NCBI RefSeq assembly: GCF_018603905.1 | Contig: NZ_JAHFZZ010000018.1 | Location: 27,054 to 91,053 of the forward strand | Length of the DNA stretch: 64,000 bases | DNA from: Nonomuraea sp. NEAU-A123 | Lineage (GTDB): Bacteria; Actinomycetota; Actinomycetes; Streptosporangiales; Streptosporangiaceae | Reading direction: 5' to 3' | Shown here: piece after piece, positions 28,619-37,527 of the stretch | How the letters are laid out: each line of letters begins with the position of its first letter | Position numbering within the stretch: the stretch's first letter is position 1 | Position numbers and translations under genes: made by a program | Notes under the pieces: generated by a model | Told to the model about the DNA's origin: nothing | Databases searched by the model: none | The model's input: only the letters and a program-made list of their open reading frames with translations

Positions 28619-30048
28619 TGAGCACACCGCTGCTGCACTGGATCGACGGCAAGGCGGTGCCGTCCACCGGCGGCACGACGCGCGTCGGCACCAATCCGTC
28701 GACCGGCGGCCCGGGAGCCGAGGTGAGCCTGGGCACCGCGGCCGACGTGGACTCCGCCGTGCGAGCCGCGCACGGCTCCGCCAAGGGCTGGCGGCACCTG
28801 AACTCACTCGACCGTGGCCGCGTCCTCGCGGCCATCAGCCGCCGGCTGCTGGCCGACATCGACGAACTCGCCGCGATGGAGAGCGCCGACACCGGCAAGC
28901 CCCTCGCCCTGTCGACGGCCGAGATCCGCGGCGCCGCCGAGTATTTCGAGTTCTACGCCGCCCTGGTGAACCTGCCGGTCGGCGAGGTCCTCGACATCCA
29001 ACCGAACCTGCACGTGTACACGCTGCGGGAACCGCTGGGCGTGGTGGGCGTGATCACCCCGTGGAACCTGCCGCTCAACCAGGCGGCACGCGCCTGCGCA
29101 CCGGCCCTGGCCGCCGGCAACACCATCGTGGCCAAGCCCGCGGAGTCGACGTCGCGCACCACCGTCGCGCTCGCGCGGATCGGCAGCGAAGAAGGGCTGC
29201 CGCCGGGCGTGTTCAACGTGGTGCTCGGCCGGGGTACCGAGGTGGGCACGGCCATCGTGCGGCACCCGCTGGTGCGCAAGGTCGCGTTCACGGGTTCGGT
29301 GCCGGTCGGGCAGGAGATCGGCCGGATCGCCGCCGATCGCATCCTGCCGCTGACCCTGGAACTCGGCGGCAAGTCGGCGAACATCGTCTTCGCCGACGCC
29401 GACCTGGAGTTCGCCGCGTCCGAGGCGGTGCGTGCGTTCACCACCAACGCCGGTCAGGTCTGCTCCTCGGGCACGCGCCTGCTCGTGCAGCGTGAGGTCC
29501 AGGAGCGGTTCACCGCGGCTGTGGTGGCCGCTACCGGCAGGCTGCGTCCCGGCCACGAGGTAGGCCCGATGATCACCCGTGGCCAGTGGGAGACCGTACA
29601 GAAGTACTTCCAGATCGCCGAAGAGGAAGGCGCCACCGCGGAGATCGGCGGCGGCGCGCCCCTCGACCCCGAACTCACCGCGGGGTTCTACGTCGAGCCC
29701 ACCATCTATTCCGGCGTGACCAACGAGATGCGCATCGCCCGCGAGGAGATCTTCGGCCCGGTTCTCGTCGTCATCCCGTTCGAGACGGAGGACGAAGCGG
29801 TGGCGCTGGCCAACGATTCGGACTTCGGCCTGGTCGGCGGGGTGTTCACCGCGGACATGTCCCGGGCCATTCGGGTGGCGGAGTCCCTCGAAGCCGGACA
29901 GGTGTACATAAACTCGTGGTCGACCCAGTCGGTGCAGATGCCCTTCGGCGGGCACAAGCACAGCGGCTATGGGCGCGAGAAGGGCATCGAAGCCCTGAAC
30001 CACTACTCCCACGTCAAGAGCATCAGCATCCGCCTGACGGGCCGGTAG
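28615..30048 (+). CDS. NAD(P)-dependent aldehyde dehydrogenase 1
   Basis: 477 residues from ATG 28615 (or 28618). Complete ALDH: GVVGVITPWNLPLNQAARAC, FTGSVPVGQEIGRIA, catalytic Glu in LELGGKSANIVFADADLE, catalytic Cys in TTNAGQVCSSGTRLLVQ, and the PFGGHKHSGYGREKG end block. It oxidises an aldehyde to the acid in the cytoplasm. One of two ALDHs of the operon, about 35% alike by eye, so they probably serve different steps. A 32-base gap separates it from the second ALDH. Confidence 0.95.
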   Translation: MMSTPLLHWIDGKAVPSTGGTTRVGTNPSTGGPGAEVSLGTAADVDSAVRAAHGSAKGWRHLNSLDRGRVLAAISRRLLADIDELAAMESADTGKPLALSTAEIRGAAEYFEFYAALVNLPVGEVLDIQPNLHVYTLREPLGVVGVITPWNLPLNQAARACAPALAAGNTIVAKPAESTSRTTVALARIGSEEGLPPGVFNVVLGRGTEVGTAIVRHPLVRKVAFTGSVPVGQEIGRIAADRILPLTLELGGKSANIVFADADLEFAASEAVRAFTTNAGQVCSSGTRLLVQREVQERFTAAVVAATGRLRPGHEVGPMITRGQWETVQKYFQIAEEEGATAEIGGGAPLDPELTAGFYVEPTIYSGVTNEMRIAREEIFGPVLVVIPFETEDEAVALANDSDFGLVGGVFTADMSRAIRVAESLEAGQVYINSWSTQSVQMPFGGHKHSGYGREKGIEALNHYSHVKSISIRLTGR

Positions 30049-30080
30049 ACATTTTGCTTATTCATGAGGAAGGCACAGAC

Positions 30081-31577
30081 ATGGCCGAGGCGCGCTTCGC
30101 CCCCACCGTCAGCGATGACATCCGGCTCGCGCAGAAGATGCTCATCGGCGGCGAGTGGGTCGGCGCGATCAGTGGCAAGACGTTCCCGGTGTACGACCCC
30201 GCCGACGGGCAGCTGATCGTCGAGGTTCCGGCCGGTGCGGCGGCGGACGTCGATCGTGCGGTGGCGGCGGCACGCGCCGCGCTCGCGCCGGGGAGCACCT
30301 GGCGGTCGATGACGCCGCAGACGCGCGGGCGGCTGATCTGGAAGCTGGCCGATCTCGTCGAGCAGAACGCCGAACGGCTGTCGATGCTCGACTCGATCGA
30401 CAGTGGTAAGCCGATCAACGAGATGCGGTACTTCGACATCCCGTTCTCGGCGGACGTCCTGCGCTACTACGCGGGCTGGCCGACGAAGATCACCGGTGAC
30501 ACCATCCCGATCTCCTACCCGGCCAGTTCCGGTGGCCGCTTTCACGCGTACACCCTCAAGGAGCCGGTCGGCGTCGTCGGCGCGATCGTGCCCTGGAACC
30601 TGCCGTTGCTCATGGCGATCAAGAAGCTGGCGCCGGCCTTGGCGACCGGCTGCACCATCGTCCTCAAGCCGGCCGAGCAGACGCCGATCTCCATCGCGCT
30701 GCTGGCCCAGCTCACCATCGAGGCCGGCATCCCCGCCGGGGTGGTCAACTACGTCACCGGGTTCGGGGAGAGCGCGGGTGCGGCCCTTGTCGAGCACCGC
30801 GGCGTCGACAAGGTGACGTTCACCGGGTCGGTCGAGACCGGTAAGGCGATCGTCCGCTCGGCGGCCCAGGACCTCAAGCGGGTGTCGCTGGAGCTCGGCG
30901 GCAAGTCCCCGAACATCGTGTTCGAGGACGCCGACCTCGACGCCGTCGTCGCGGGCGCGGCGGCCGGCGCGTTCGCCACCCAGGGCGAGAGCTGCATCGC
31001 CGGATCCAGGCTCTACGTGCAGCGCGCCGTCTTCGACGAGGTCGTGCAGCGCCTCGCCGACCACGCGGCCTCGCTCAAGCTCGGGCGTGGCATCGATCCC
31101 ACCACCCAGATGGGCCCGCTCATCTCCGCCGAGCACCGCGACAAGGTGCTCGGCTACGTCAAGATCGGCGTTGCCGAGGGCGCCAAGGTCGTCACCGGTG
31201 GCCGCGCCCTGGAGGGCGAGGGGTTCTTCGCCGAGCCCACCGTGCTGGTGAATGCCCAGCCCGACTCGCGCATCATGCACGAAGAGATCTTCGGGCCGGT
31301 CGTCTGCGCGGTCCCGTTCGACACCGAGGCGGAGGTGCTGGCATTGGCCAACAACACGCGGTTCGGGCTGGGCGCCGCGGTGTGGACCAAGGACATCTCG
31401 CGCGCGCACCGGATGGCGGCGGCCATCGAGTCGGGGCAGGTGTGGGTGAACTGCTACCAGGCGGCGGACTCCGCCCTTCCGTTCGGCGGGACGAAGGAGT
31501 CCGGCTGGGGCCGCGAGACGTGCCGGGAGAACCTTGACGAGTATCTCGAGACCAAGACCGTGGTGGTGTCGCTGTGA
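30081..31577 (+). CDS. NAD(P)-dependent aldehyde dehydrogenase 2
   Basis: 498 residues from ATG 30081 with GAGGAAGG upstream. Motifs: GVVGAIVPWNLPLLMAIKKL, FTGSVETGKAIVRSA, LELGGKSPNIVFEDADLD (Glu), FATQGESCIAGSRLYVQ (Cys) and PFGGTKESGWGRE. Resembles broad-range or betaine/phenylacetaldehyde-type ALDHs. Its stop overlaps the GMC gene start (GTGA). In the pathway proposed here it would oxidise a semialdehyde or a pyridine aldehyde. Confidence 0.95.
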   Translation: MAEARFAPTVSDDIRLAQKMLIGGEWVGAISGKTFPVYDPADGQLIVEVPAGAAADVDRAVAAARAALAPGSTWRSMTPQTRGRLIWKLADLVEQNAERLSMLDSIDSGKPINEMRYFDIPFSADVLRYYAGWPTKITGDTIPISYPASSGGRFHAYTLKEPVGVVGAIVPWNLPLLMAIKKLAPALATGCTIVLKPAEQTPISIALLAQLTIEAGIPAGVVNYVTGFGESAGAALVEHRGVDKVTFTGSVETGKAIVRSAAQDLKRVSLELGGKSPNIVFEDADLDAVVAGAAAGAFATQGESCIAGSRLYVQRAVFDEVVQRLADHAASLKLGRGIDPTTQMGPLISAEHRDKVLGYVKIGVAEGAKVVTGGRALEGEGFFAEPTVLVNAQPDSRIMHEEIFGPVVCAVPFDTEAEVLALANNTRFGLGAAVWTKDISRAHRMAAAIESGQVWVNCYQAADSALPFGGTKESGWGRETCRENLDEYLETKTVVVSL

Positions 31578-33109
31578 CACGGGGCGAGGGTGACCGGGTC
31601 TACGACTACATCGTCGTCGGAGCGGGCACCGCCGGCTGTGTGGTGGCGGCCCGTCTCAGCGAAGATCCGTCCCGCAGCGTACTGCTGATCGAAGCCGGTC
31701 GCGCCGAGACGAGCGACCGGATCACGACCCCCCACGCCTGGCCCGCCCTGTACAAGACCGACCTCGATTGGGCGTACCAGACAGTGCCCCAGCCGAAGAC
31801 GGGCCGAGTGCACGACATTCCCCGGGGCCGGACGGTGGGCGGCAGCGGAAGCACGAACGCGATGGCCTTCCTGCGCGGCGACCGCCTCGATTTCGACACC
31901 TGGGCGTACGCGGGTTGCACAGGATGGGACTACGCATCCGTCCTGCCGTATTTTCGACGGGCAGAGTCCGTGCCGAACGGCGATCAGCGTTACCGGGGCA
32001 GGACCGGTCCGCTTCGCCCGGCCCCGGCTGGCCGGTTGCATCCGCTGTCCCAGGCCTACCTGGCCGCGGCGCAGCAGGCCGGGCATCCGCTGACCGCCGA
32101 CCTGAACGGCGCGCGGCTGCGGGGTGTGAGCAGCCATGATCTCCTCATCGTGGACGGGCGCCGGCAGAGCACCGCGACGGCCTACCTCGAACCGGCGCTG
32201 AGCCGCGCCAATCTCGAACTGCTGCCGGGAGCCTTCGTCGATCGCCTCACCTTGGACGGCGACCGCTGCACCGGCGTCGACGTGGTCGTCGACGGCGAGC
32301 TGATCCACTGTACGGCGAGCGCGGAGGTCGTGCTCTGCGCCGGAGCCATCGGCACTCCGCACATCCTCCTGTGCTCCGGCATAGGCCCGGCCGACGAACT
32401 CGAGCGGGTGGGGGTGAAGGTGCTGCACGACCTGCCCGGCGTGGGACGGAACCTACAGGATCACATCATCCTGGCCGGTCTGACCGTTCCCGCGCGCGGA
32501 GCCCTGCCCCCGCCGTCCGGCAATCTCGGGGAGGTGACCCTGCTGCTCGACAGCGAGCCGGGGCGCGCCTCGATCGACCTGCAGATCGTGTTCATCCATG
32601 TGCCCTTCACCAACCCCTGGCAGGCGGCCCCGGAGCACGGTTACACCTTCGGCGTCGGGCACATGCGCCCGGCGAGCAGAGGGTCGCTGACCCTCGCGAG
32701 CCCCGATCCGAAGGTCTCGCCGCTGATCGACTTCCGCTACCTCGACGAGATCCACGATCTGCGCGCTCTCGTCTCAGGCGTGCGCCACGCGCTTGAGATC
32801 AGCGACATGGCGGCGTTCGACGAATGGCGGGGTGGCGGGCATCCGCTCGTCGGCGCGGACGACGAGACGATCGCCGCCTTCGTCCGCACCGCGGTGCAGT
32901 CCTACGGTCATGCCGCCGGCTCGTGCCGGATGGGAGTCGACGCGTTGTCGGTCGTCGATCCGCGGCTTCGCGTTCAGGGCCTCGCGGGCCTGAGGGTGGC
33001 CGACGCCTCCGTCATGCCGGAGATCGTCTCCACCAACACCAATGCGGCGACCGTGATGATCGCCGAAAAGGCCGCCGATCTCCTGCGGGGGCTGACCGGC
33101 GCGGAGTAA
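31574..33109 (+). CDS. GMC-family FAD alcohol oxidoreductase
   Basis: 511 residues from GTG 31574. FAD-binding start YDYIVVGAGTAGCVVAARLS; GMC signature 1 GRTVGGSGSTNAMAFLRG; signature 2 region GAIGTPHILLCSGIGPA; C-terminal active site YGHAAGSCRMG (His) and STNTNAATVMIAEKAA (Asn). It oxidises a primary alcohol to an aldehyde. GMC enzymes include choline and glucose oxidases and pyridoxine 4-oxidase. Last gene of the operon; an inverted repeat follows at 33169. Confidence 0.95.
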   Translation: MTRGEGDRVYDYIVVGAGTAGCVVAARLSEDPSRSVLLIEAGRAETSDRITTPHAWPALYKTDLDWAYQTVPQPKTGRVHDIPRGRTVGGSGSTNAMAFLRGDRLDFDTWAYAGCTGWDYASVLPYFRRAESVPNGDQRYRGRTGPLRPAPAGRLHPLSQAYLAAAQQAGHPLTADLNGARLRGVSSHDLLIVDGRRQSTATAYLEPALSRANLELLPGAFVDRLTLDGDRCTGVDVVVDGELIHCTASAEVVLCAGAIGTPHILLCSGIGPADELERVGVKVLHDLPGVGRNLQDHIILAGLTVPARGALPPPSGNLGEVTLLLDSEPGRASIDLQIVFIHVPFTNPWQAAPEHGYTFGVGHMRPASRGSLTLASPDPKVSPLIDFRYLDEIHDLRALVSGVRHALEISDMAAFDEWRGGGHPLVGADDETIAAFVRTAVQSYGHAAGSCRMGVDALSVVDPRLRVQGLAGLRVADASVMPEIVSTNTNAATVMIAEKAADLLRGLTGAE

Positions 33110-33168
33110 CTCCGCGCCCTGTCGGCGTACGACGGGTGCGACGCCATCGCCCGCGTCCGCCATGAGGC

Positions 33169-33219
33169 CCATGGAGATTCCTCTACCAGCAGCTCCGGAT
33201 GCCGTAGCAATCTCCATGG
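33169..33219 (+). terminator. Inverted repeat after the operon
   Basis: CCATGGAGATT (33169-33179) and AATCTCCATGG (33209-33219) are perfect 11-bp arms around a 29-base loop, between the GMC stop and the DUF1989 start. It could end the operon transcript or be a regulatory site for the next gene. Confidence 0.4.
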
Positions 33220-33252
33220 TCCGGCTCGTGTCCCGGTTGGTTGGCTGTGGGC

Positions 33253-33846
33253 ATGCGAGTCATCGTGCCCGCCACCGAAGGACGGGCGGTAAGGGTCGGC
33301 GCCGGCCGGCGCGTACGCGTCACGGACCTCGAAGGAGGCCAGGTCGGCGACGTGTTCGCGGTCGCCGCGGACGACGTCGACGAGCACCTCAGCGCGTCGC
33401 ACACGCGGGCCGCCACCAGCCGCCTGTTCCCGGTGGCCGGCGAGCAGTTCGTCACCAGCCGGCGCAGGCCCATCCTCACCCTGGTGGAGGACACCTCCCC
33501 CGGCTGTCACGACATGCTCATCGCGGCCTGCGACGCGGAGCGCTATCGCGCCCTGGGCGTGCCCGGCCACGCCTCGTGCGCGGACAACCTGCGTACGAGC
33601 CTGGCCGCGCTCGGCCTGTCCGTGCCGGTCATCCCGCAGCCCGTCAACGTGTTCATGCGGATCCCGGTGGCCGGCGACGGCCGGCTGAGCTGGCTGAGCT
33701 CGATCAGCCGTCCCGGTGACGCGATCACGTTCGAGGCGGCGATGGACTGCGTTCTCGTGGTCTCGGCCTGCCCGCAGGACCTGGTGGGGATCAACGGGCA
33801 CCACCCGACGGCGTTGGCGACCGACCTGCTCACATCAGAGAAATGA
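33253..33846 (+). CDS. DUF1989 (urea carboxylase-associated) family protein
   Basis: 197 residues from ATG 33253; GTG 33247 is possible. Landmarks: DLEGGQVGDVFAVAADD, SASHTRAATSRLFPVAGEQF, CHDMLIAACDAERYRALG, HASCADNLRTSLAALG, and PQDLVGINGHHPTAL. Conserved Cys and His residues suggest a metal site. Relatives sit beside urea carboxylase or aminoacid-degradation genes; no enzyme activity is firmly established. Separated by only 7 bases from the flavin oxidoreductase, so probably one transcript. Confidence 0.85.
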   Translation: MRVIVPATEGRAVRVGAGRRVRVTDLEGGQVGDVFAVAADDVDEHLSASHTRAATSRLFPVAGEQFVTSRRRPILTLVEDTSPGCHDMLIAACDAERYRALGVPGHASCADNLRTSLAALGLSVPVIPQPVNVFMRIPVAGDGRLSWLSSISRPGDAITFEAAMDCVLVVSACPQDLVGINGHHPTALATDLLTSEK

Positions 33847-33853
33847 GTGAACG

Positions 33854-34984
33854 ATGAACGACCTTCTGCACCCCGCTCTGCGCCCGGAGCGCATCGGCGG
33901 TCTCAGCCTGGCCAACCGGCTGGCGGTCTCCCCCATGACCAGGGTGTCCGCCGCCGCCGACGGCACGCCGACCGGCGAGATGGCCGGCTACTACGCGGAG
34001 TACGCCCGCGGCGGCTTCTCCCTCGTCGTGACCGAGGGAACCTACACCGACACCTGGCACAGCCAGGGGTACGCCAACCAGCCCGGCATCGTCACCGACG
34101 GCCACGAGGCCGCCTGGCGGGAGATCGCCGGCCAGGTGCGCGCGGCCGGCGCGGCCTTCGTCCTCCAGCTCATGCACGCCGGAGCGCTGTCGCAGGGCAA
34201 CCGCTACCGCGACGACACCGTCGCCCCGTCGGCCGTCCGGCCGCGCGGCGAGAAGATGCCCGAATACGGCGGGCACGGCCCGTGGCCCACGCCCCGGGCG
34301 ATGGACCAGGACGACATCGACCGCGCGGTGCGGGGCTTCGTGGCCGCGGCCGTCCGCGCCAGGCGGGCCGGCTTCGACGGGGTCGAGGTGCACGGCGCCA
34401 ACGGCTACCTGGTCGACCAGTTCCTGACCGACTACACCAACAGGCGCGACGACCGCTACGGCGGCGCGGTCGCCCACCGGGTACGGCTGGCGGCGGAGAT
34501 CGTCTCCGCCATCCGCGCGGAGCTCAGCCCGGACTTCTGCGTGGGCATCCGGCTGTCGCAGGGCAAGGTCAACGACTTCACGCACCGATGGGCGGGCGGC
34601 TCCAGGGACGCCGAGACCATCTTCGCCGCGCTCGCCGAGGCAGGCGCGAGCTACCTGCACATCGCCAGCGAAGGCCGGGACTGGGTGGAGACGGCGACCC
34701 TGGACGGAGCGATGACGATCACGGGCCTGGCCCGGAAGGTCACCGGGCTGCCCGTGCTGGCCAACGGCGGCATGCACGACCCGGCCCAGGCGGCCACGGT
34801 GCTGGAGGATGGCCACGCCGACGTCCTGGCCGTCGGCCGGGGGGCACTCGCCAACCCGGACTTCCCGCGACGCCTGGCCCAAGGGCTGCCCATGACGCGC
34901 TTCGATGACCAGATGCTCCAGCCAATGGCGACACTGAGCAACGCCCGCCAGTGGCGGCGGGGCACCGAGGCGACCGCCACCTGA
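33854..34984 (+). CDS. NADH:flavin oxidoreductase (old yellow enzyme family)
   Basis: 376 residues, FMN-binding TIM barrel. Family features: LANRLAVSPMTRVSAA, AFVLQLMHAGALSQ (His/Gln of FMN and substrate sites), GFDGVEVHGANGYLVDQFL, NRRDDRYGG, and LANGGMHDPAQAATVLEDG with AVGRGALANPDFP. Reduces activated C=C bonds of enones or nitro compounds with NAD(P)H. Longer 2,4-dienoyl-CoA reductase-type Fe-S extensions are absent. Ends 2 bases before the convergent PucR gene. Confidence 0.93.
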   Translation: MNDLLHPALRPERIGGLSLANRLAVSPMTRVSAAADGTPTGEMAGYYAEYARGGFSLVVTEGTYTDTWHSQGYANQPGIVTDGHEAAWREIAGQVRAAGAAFVLQLMHAGALSQGNRYRDDTVAPSAVRPRGEKMPEYGGHGPWPTPRAMDQDDIDRAVRGFVAAAVRARRAGFDGVEVHGANGYLVDQFLTDYTNRRDDRYGGAVAHRVRLAAEIVSAIRAELSPDFCVGIRLSQGKVNDFTHRWAGGSRDAETIFAALAEAGASYLHIASEGRDWVETATLDGAMTITGLARKVTGLPVLANGGMHDPAQAATVLEDGHADVLAVGRGALANPDFPRRLAQGLPMTRFDDQMLQPMATLSNARQWRRGTEATAT

Positions 34985-34986
34985 GC

Positions 34987-36546
34987 TCAGTCCATCGCGT
35001 CGATGGTCAGCGCCAGGAACAGGTCCACCCGGTCCTCGGTGCGGCCCACGTCCCGGCCGGTGAGCTCGGTGATCTTGGCCAGCCGGTTGCGCAGCGTGTT
35101 GACGTGGACGTGCAGCGCTCCGGCCGTCGCCCCCCACTGCCCATCGTGATCGAGGAACGTCCGTAGCGTCAGCTCGAGCTCACCGCCCCGCCGCGCGTCA
35201 TGGTTCTTCATCGGCCCGAGGAGCTCGCCGGCGAACTGCCGCGAAGTCTCCACGTCGAGCGATCCAAGGAGCAACCGGTGCGTCCCCAGCTCGGCGAAGG
35301 CCCGTACGGAAGGTCCCGTGGAGGTGCGCCGCAGCACGCGGCAGGCCTCCCTGGACTGCAGGAGCCGGGGTCGCAGCTCGGCCGCCTGAGAGGCGATGCC
35401 GCTCAGCCCCGCGACCGGGCGGAGGCCGGGAAAGCGCCGCTCGACGCCGCGCACCAGGCGCTGGGCGAGCAGCGGCAGCTCGCGTTCGGGATGGCGCCAG
35501 GGCAGCACGGCGACGACGTCCTGCGTGCCGCCGGCGACGACCGCCGGCACGCCTTCGGCCGCGAAGAACTCCCCGATCACCTCGGCGAGCCCGTGCATCG
35601 TGGCGGCCTCGCCCTGCGCGAACGCCACGGCGCACACGGCCAGCGGGCCGCCCGGATCGACGCCGAAGGCGCGCAGCCGGCCGGGGACCTCCGTGGCGCG
35701 CCGGCCGCCCGAAAGGATCATCTCCAGGAGCTCGCTCGCGAAGCGCATCTCGATCGCCTGGACCGCCTGCTGCTTGGCGACCTCCAGGCTCAGGAACCGG
35801 GCCGTCTGCTCCAGCGCCTCCCGCTCGTCCGCCGCGAGCTCGCGCAAGGGGCGCAGGCAGATGAGGGCCGCGTCGATGTCGCCGACGGCGCCCACCGGGA
35901 ACAGCGCCACGCGTCCGGCGTCCCCCAGGTCCACCTCCAGGGCCGGTGGATGCCTGGCCAGCCCCGCGGCCACGGCGTGGAGTTGGTCCGCTGCGAGGTC
36001 GGCGCCGGCCACCGCGAGCGAGCGAGCCATCCTGTCGACCACCGCGAGTGGCAGGTCGTGGTCGCGCCGCAGGACGTCGAGCACACCGGAGGCGCCGGCG
36101 CCCCGGGAGATCGCCGTGGCCAGGGCGTCTCCCCGGCGCACCATGCCGACCAGCGACTGCTTGCGCTCTTCGGCCAGCAGGTCGGCGACGGCCGCCGAGA
36201 CCGCCGTGAACGGCACCGCGATGGAGATCTCCAGCAGCGGCAGCTCCTCCTCGCGGCAGGCCTCGACCAGCGCGGGCGGAGTGGCGGGCAGCTCGGCGCG
36301 CAGGCCGAACACGATGCCGCCGGCCCCGGCCTTCTTGACGTGGCGGACGAACTGCGCCGGATGCACCCGGTCGAGCCACACGCCGTTCGTCAGCACGAGC
36401 TCGCCTTCCCGTACGTAGGCCGACGGGTCGGGCAGCTCGGTGTTGTGCACCCAGGCGATGGGCTCGTCCAGCGCGCCCGGACGGCCCGGCACCAGCACGC
36501 CGAGTTCGAGCGAGGAGCGATCGACCAGGGATTGGAGCGTGAACAC
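34987..36546 (-). CDS. PucR-family transcriptional regulator
   Basis: 519 residues from GTG 36546. N-terminal PucR domain (FTLQSLVDRSSLELGVLV, VHNTELPDPSAYVREGELVL), a central GGDEF-like CdaR region, and a C-terminal HTH_30 domain (ELELTLRTFLDHDGQWGATA, LHVHVNTLRNRLAKITELTG). Such activators control purine, aromatic or amino-acid catabolism. It converges on the DUF1989/OYE pair and is divergent from the sirtuin gene. A small inverted repeat ACAGC-AGAGA-GCTGT (36560-36574) lies 14 bases upstream and could be its own site. Confidence 0.93.
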   Translation of the reverse strand: MFTLQSLVDRSSLELGVLVPGRPGALDEPIAWVHNTELPDPSAYVREGELVLTNGVWLDRVHPAQFVRHVKKAGAGGIVFGLRAELPATPPALVEACREEELPLLEISIAVPFTAVSAAVADLLAEERKQSLVGMVRRGDALATAISRGAGASGVLDVLRRDHDLPLAVVDRMARSLAVAGADLAADQLHAVAAGLARHPPALEVDLGDAGRVALFPVGAVGDIDAALICLRPLRELAADEREALEQTARFLSLEVAKQQAVQAIEMRFASELLEMILSGGRRATEVPGRLRAFGVDPGGPLAVCAVAFAQGEAATMHGLAEVIGEFFAAEGVPAVVAGGTQDVVAVLPWRHPERELPLLAQRLVRGVERRFPGLRPVAGLSGIASQAAELRPRLLQSREACRVLRRTSTGPSVRAFAELGTHRLLLGSLDVETSRQFAGELLGPMKNHDARRGGELELTLRTFLDHDGQWGATAGALHVHVNTLRNRLAKITELTGRDVGRTEDRVDLFLALTIDAMD

Positions 36547-36647
36547 GATGTGACTCTATACAGCAGAGAGCTGTTTTCATGAAACTTCGTCCACCGCTTC
36601 TTGAGCCGGTGCGCGGATCGGCGTGGCGCGTCGGGCACCATGGTGCT

Positions 36648-37499
36648 GTGACCGAAAGTGCGGGAGGCCGCGGGAGTGTGCTCGGCCGTTCTCCGCTCGC
36701 GTCGCTGGCCGAGTTGGTGGCCGGGGGCGGCGTGGCGGTGCTCAGCGGGGCGGGGCTGTCGACGGAGTCGGGGATCCCTGACTACCGGGGGCCGACGGGC
36801 CGGGCCCGGCGGGCGGAGCCCATGACGTACCAGCGGTTCGTCGGCAGCGCGGAGGCGCGGCGGCGCTACTGGGCGCGCAGTCACGTCGGGTGGCGGCAGA
36901 TCGGCCTGGCCGCGCCCAACGCGGGGCATCGGGCGGTGGCCGAGTTGGAGCGGCGTGGGCTCATCGAGGGGATCGTCACCCAGAACGTGGACGGCCTGCA
37001 CCAGGCGGCCGGCGCGCGGCGGGTGATCGAGTTGCACGGCGGGCTCGACCGGGTCGTGTGCCTGACCTGCCGGGAGCGGACCCCCCGTACGGAGCTGGAG
37101 GACCGCCTGCGCTCAGCCAATCCCGGTTGGGAGGCGAGCGGGCAGATCAACCCTGACGGTGACGCCGTGCTCGCCGACGAGCAGGTCGAGCGGTTTCGGG
37201 TGGTGGACTGCGCGACGTGCGGCGGGCTGCTCAAGCCCGACGTGGTGTTCTTCGGCGAGAACGTGCCCAGGACCCGGGTGGACGAGTGCTTCGCGCTCGT
37301 CGCGGGGGCGCGGACGCTGCTGATCCTCGGATCGTCGCTGACGGTCCGATCCGGTCTGCGGTTCGTCACCAAGGCCGCCGCGCTCGGCATCCCGATCGCC
37401 ATCGTGAACCAGGGGCCGACCGGCGGTGACGCCGAAGCCGTGCTCACCCTGGACGCACCCCTCGGCGCGACACTGACCCACCTCGCCGCCCAGCTCTGA
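36648..37499 (+). CDS. Sirtuin NAD-dependent protein deacylase
   Basis: 283 residues from GTG 36648; ATG 36579 would add 23 residues. NAD-binding GAGLSTESGIPDYRGPTG, catalytic TQNVDGLHQAAGARRVIELHG (His), zinc Cys pairs CLTCRE and CATCGG, then LKPDVVFFGENVP and LLILGSSLTVRSGL. A complete class with all catalytic residues. Removes acyl groups from lysines using NAD, often controlling acyl-CoA synthetases. Confidence 0.95.
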   Translation: MTESAGGRGSVLGRSPLASLAELVAGGGVAVLSGAGLSTESGIPDYRGPTGRARRAEPMTYQRFVGSAEARRRYWARSHVGWRQIGLAAPNAGHRAVAELERRGLIEGIVTQNVDGLHQAAGARRVIELHGGLDRVVCLTCRERTPRTELEDRLRSANPGWEASGQINPDGDAVLADEQVERFRVVDCATCGGLLKPDVVFFGENVPRTRVDECFALVAGARTLLILGSSLTVRSGLRFVTKAAALGIPIAIVNQGPTGGDAEAVLTLDAPLGATLTHLAAQL

Positions 37500-37527
37500 A
37501 ACACCCGGCGAACGCGGCCCAGGACGG

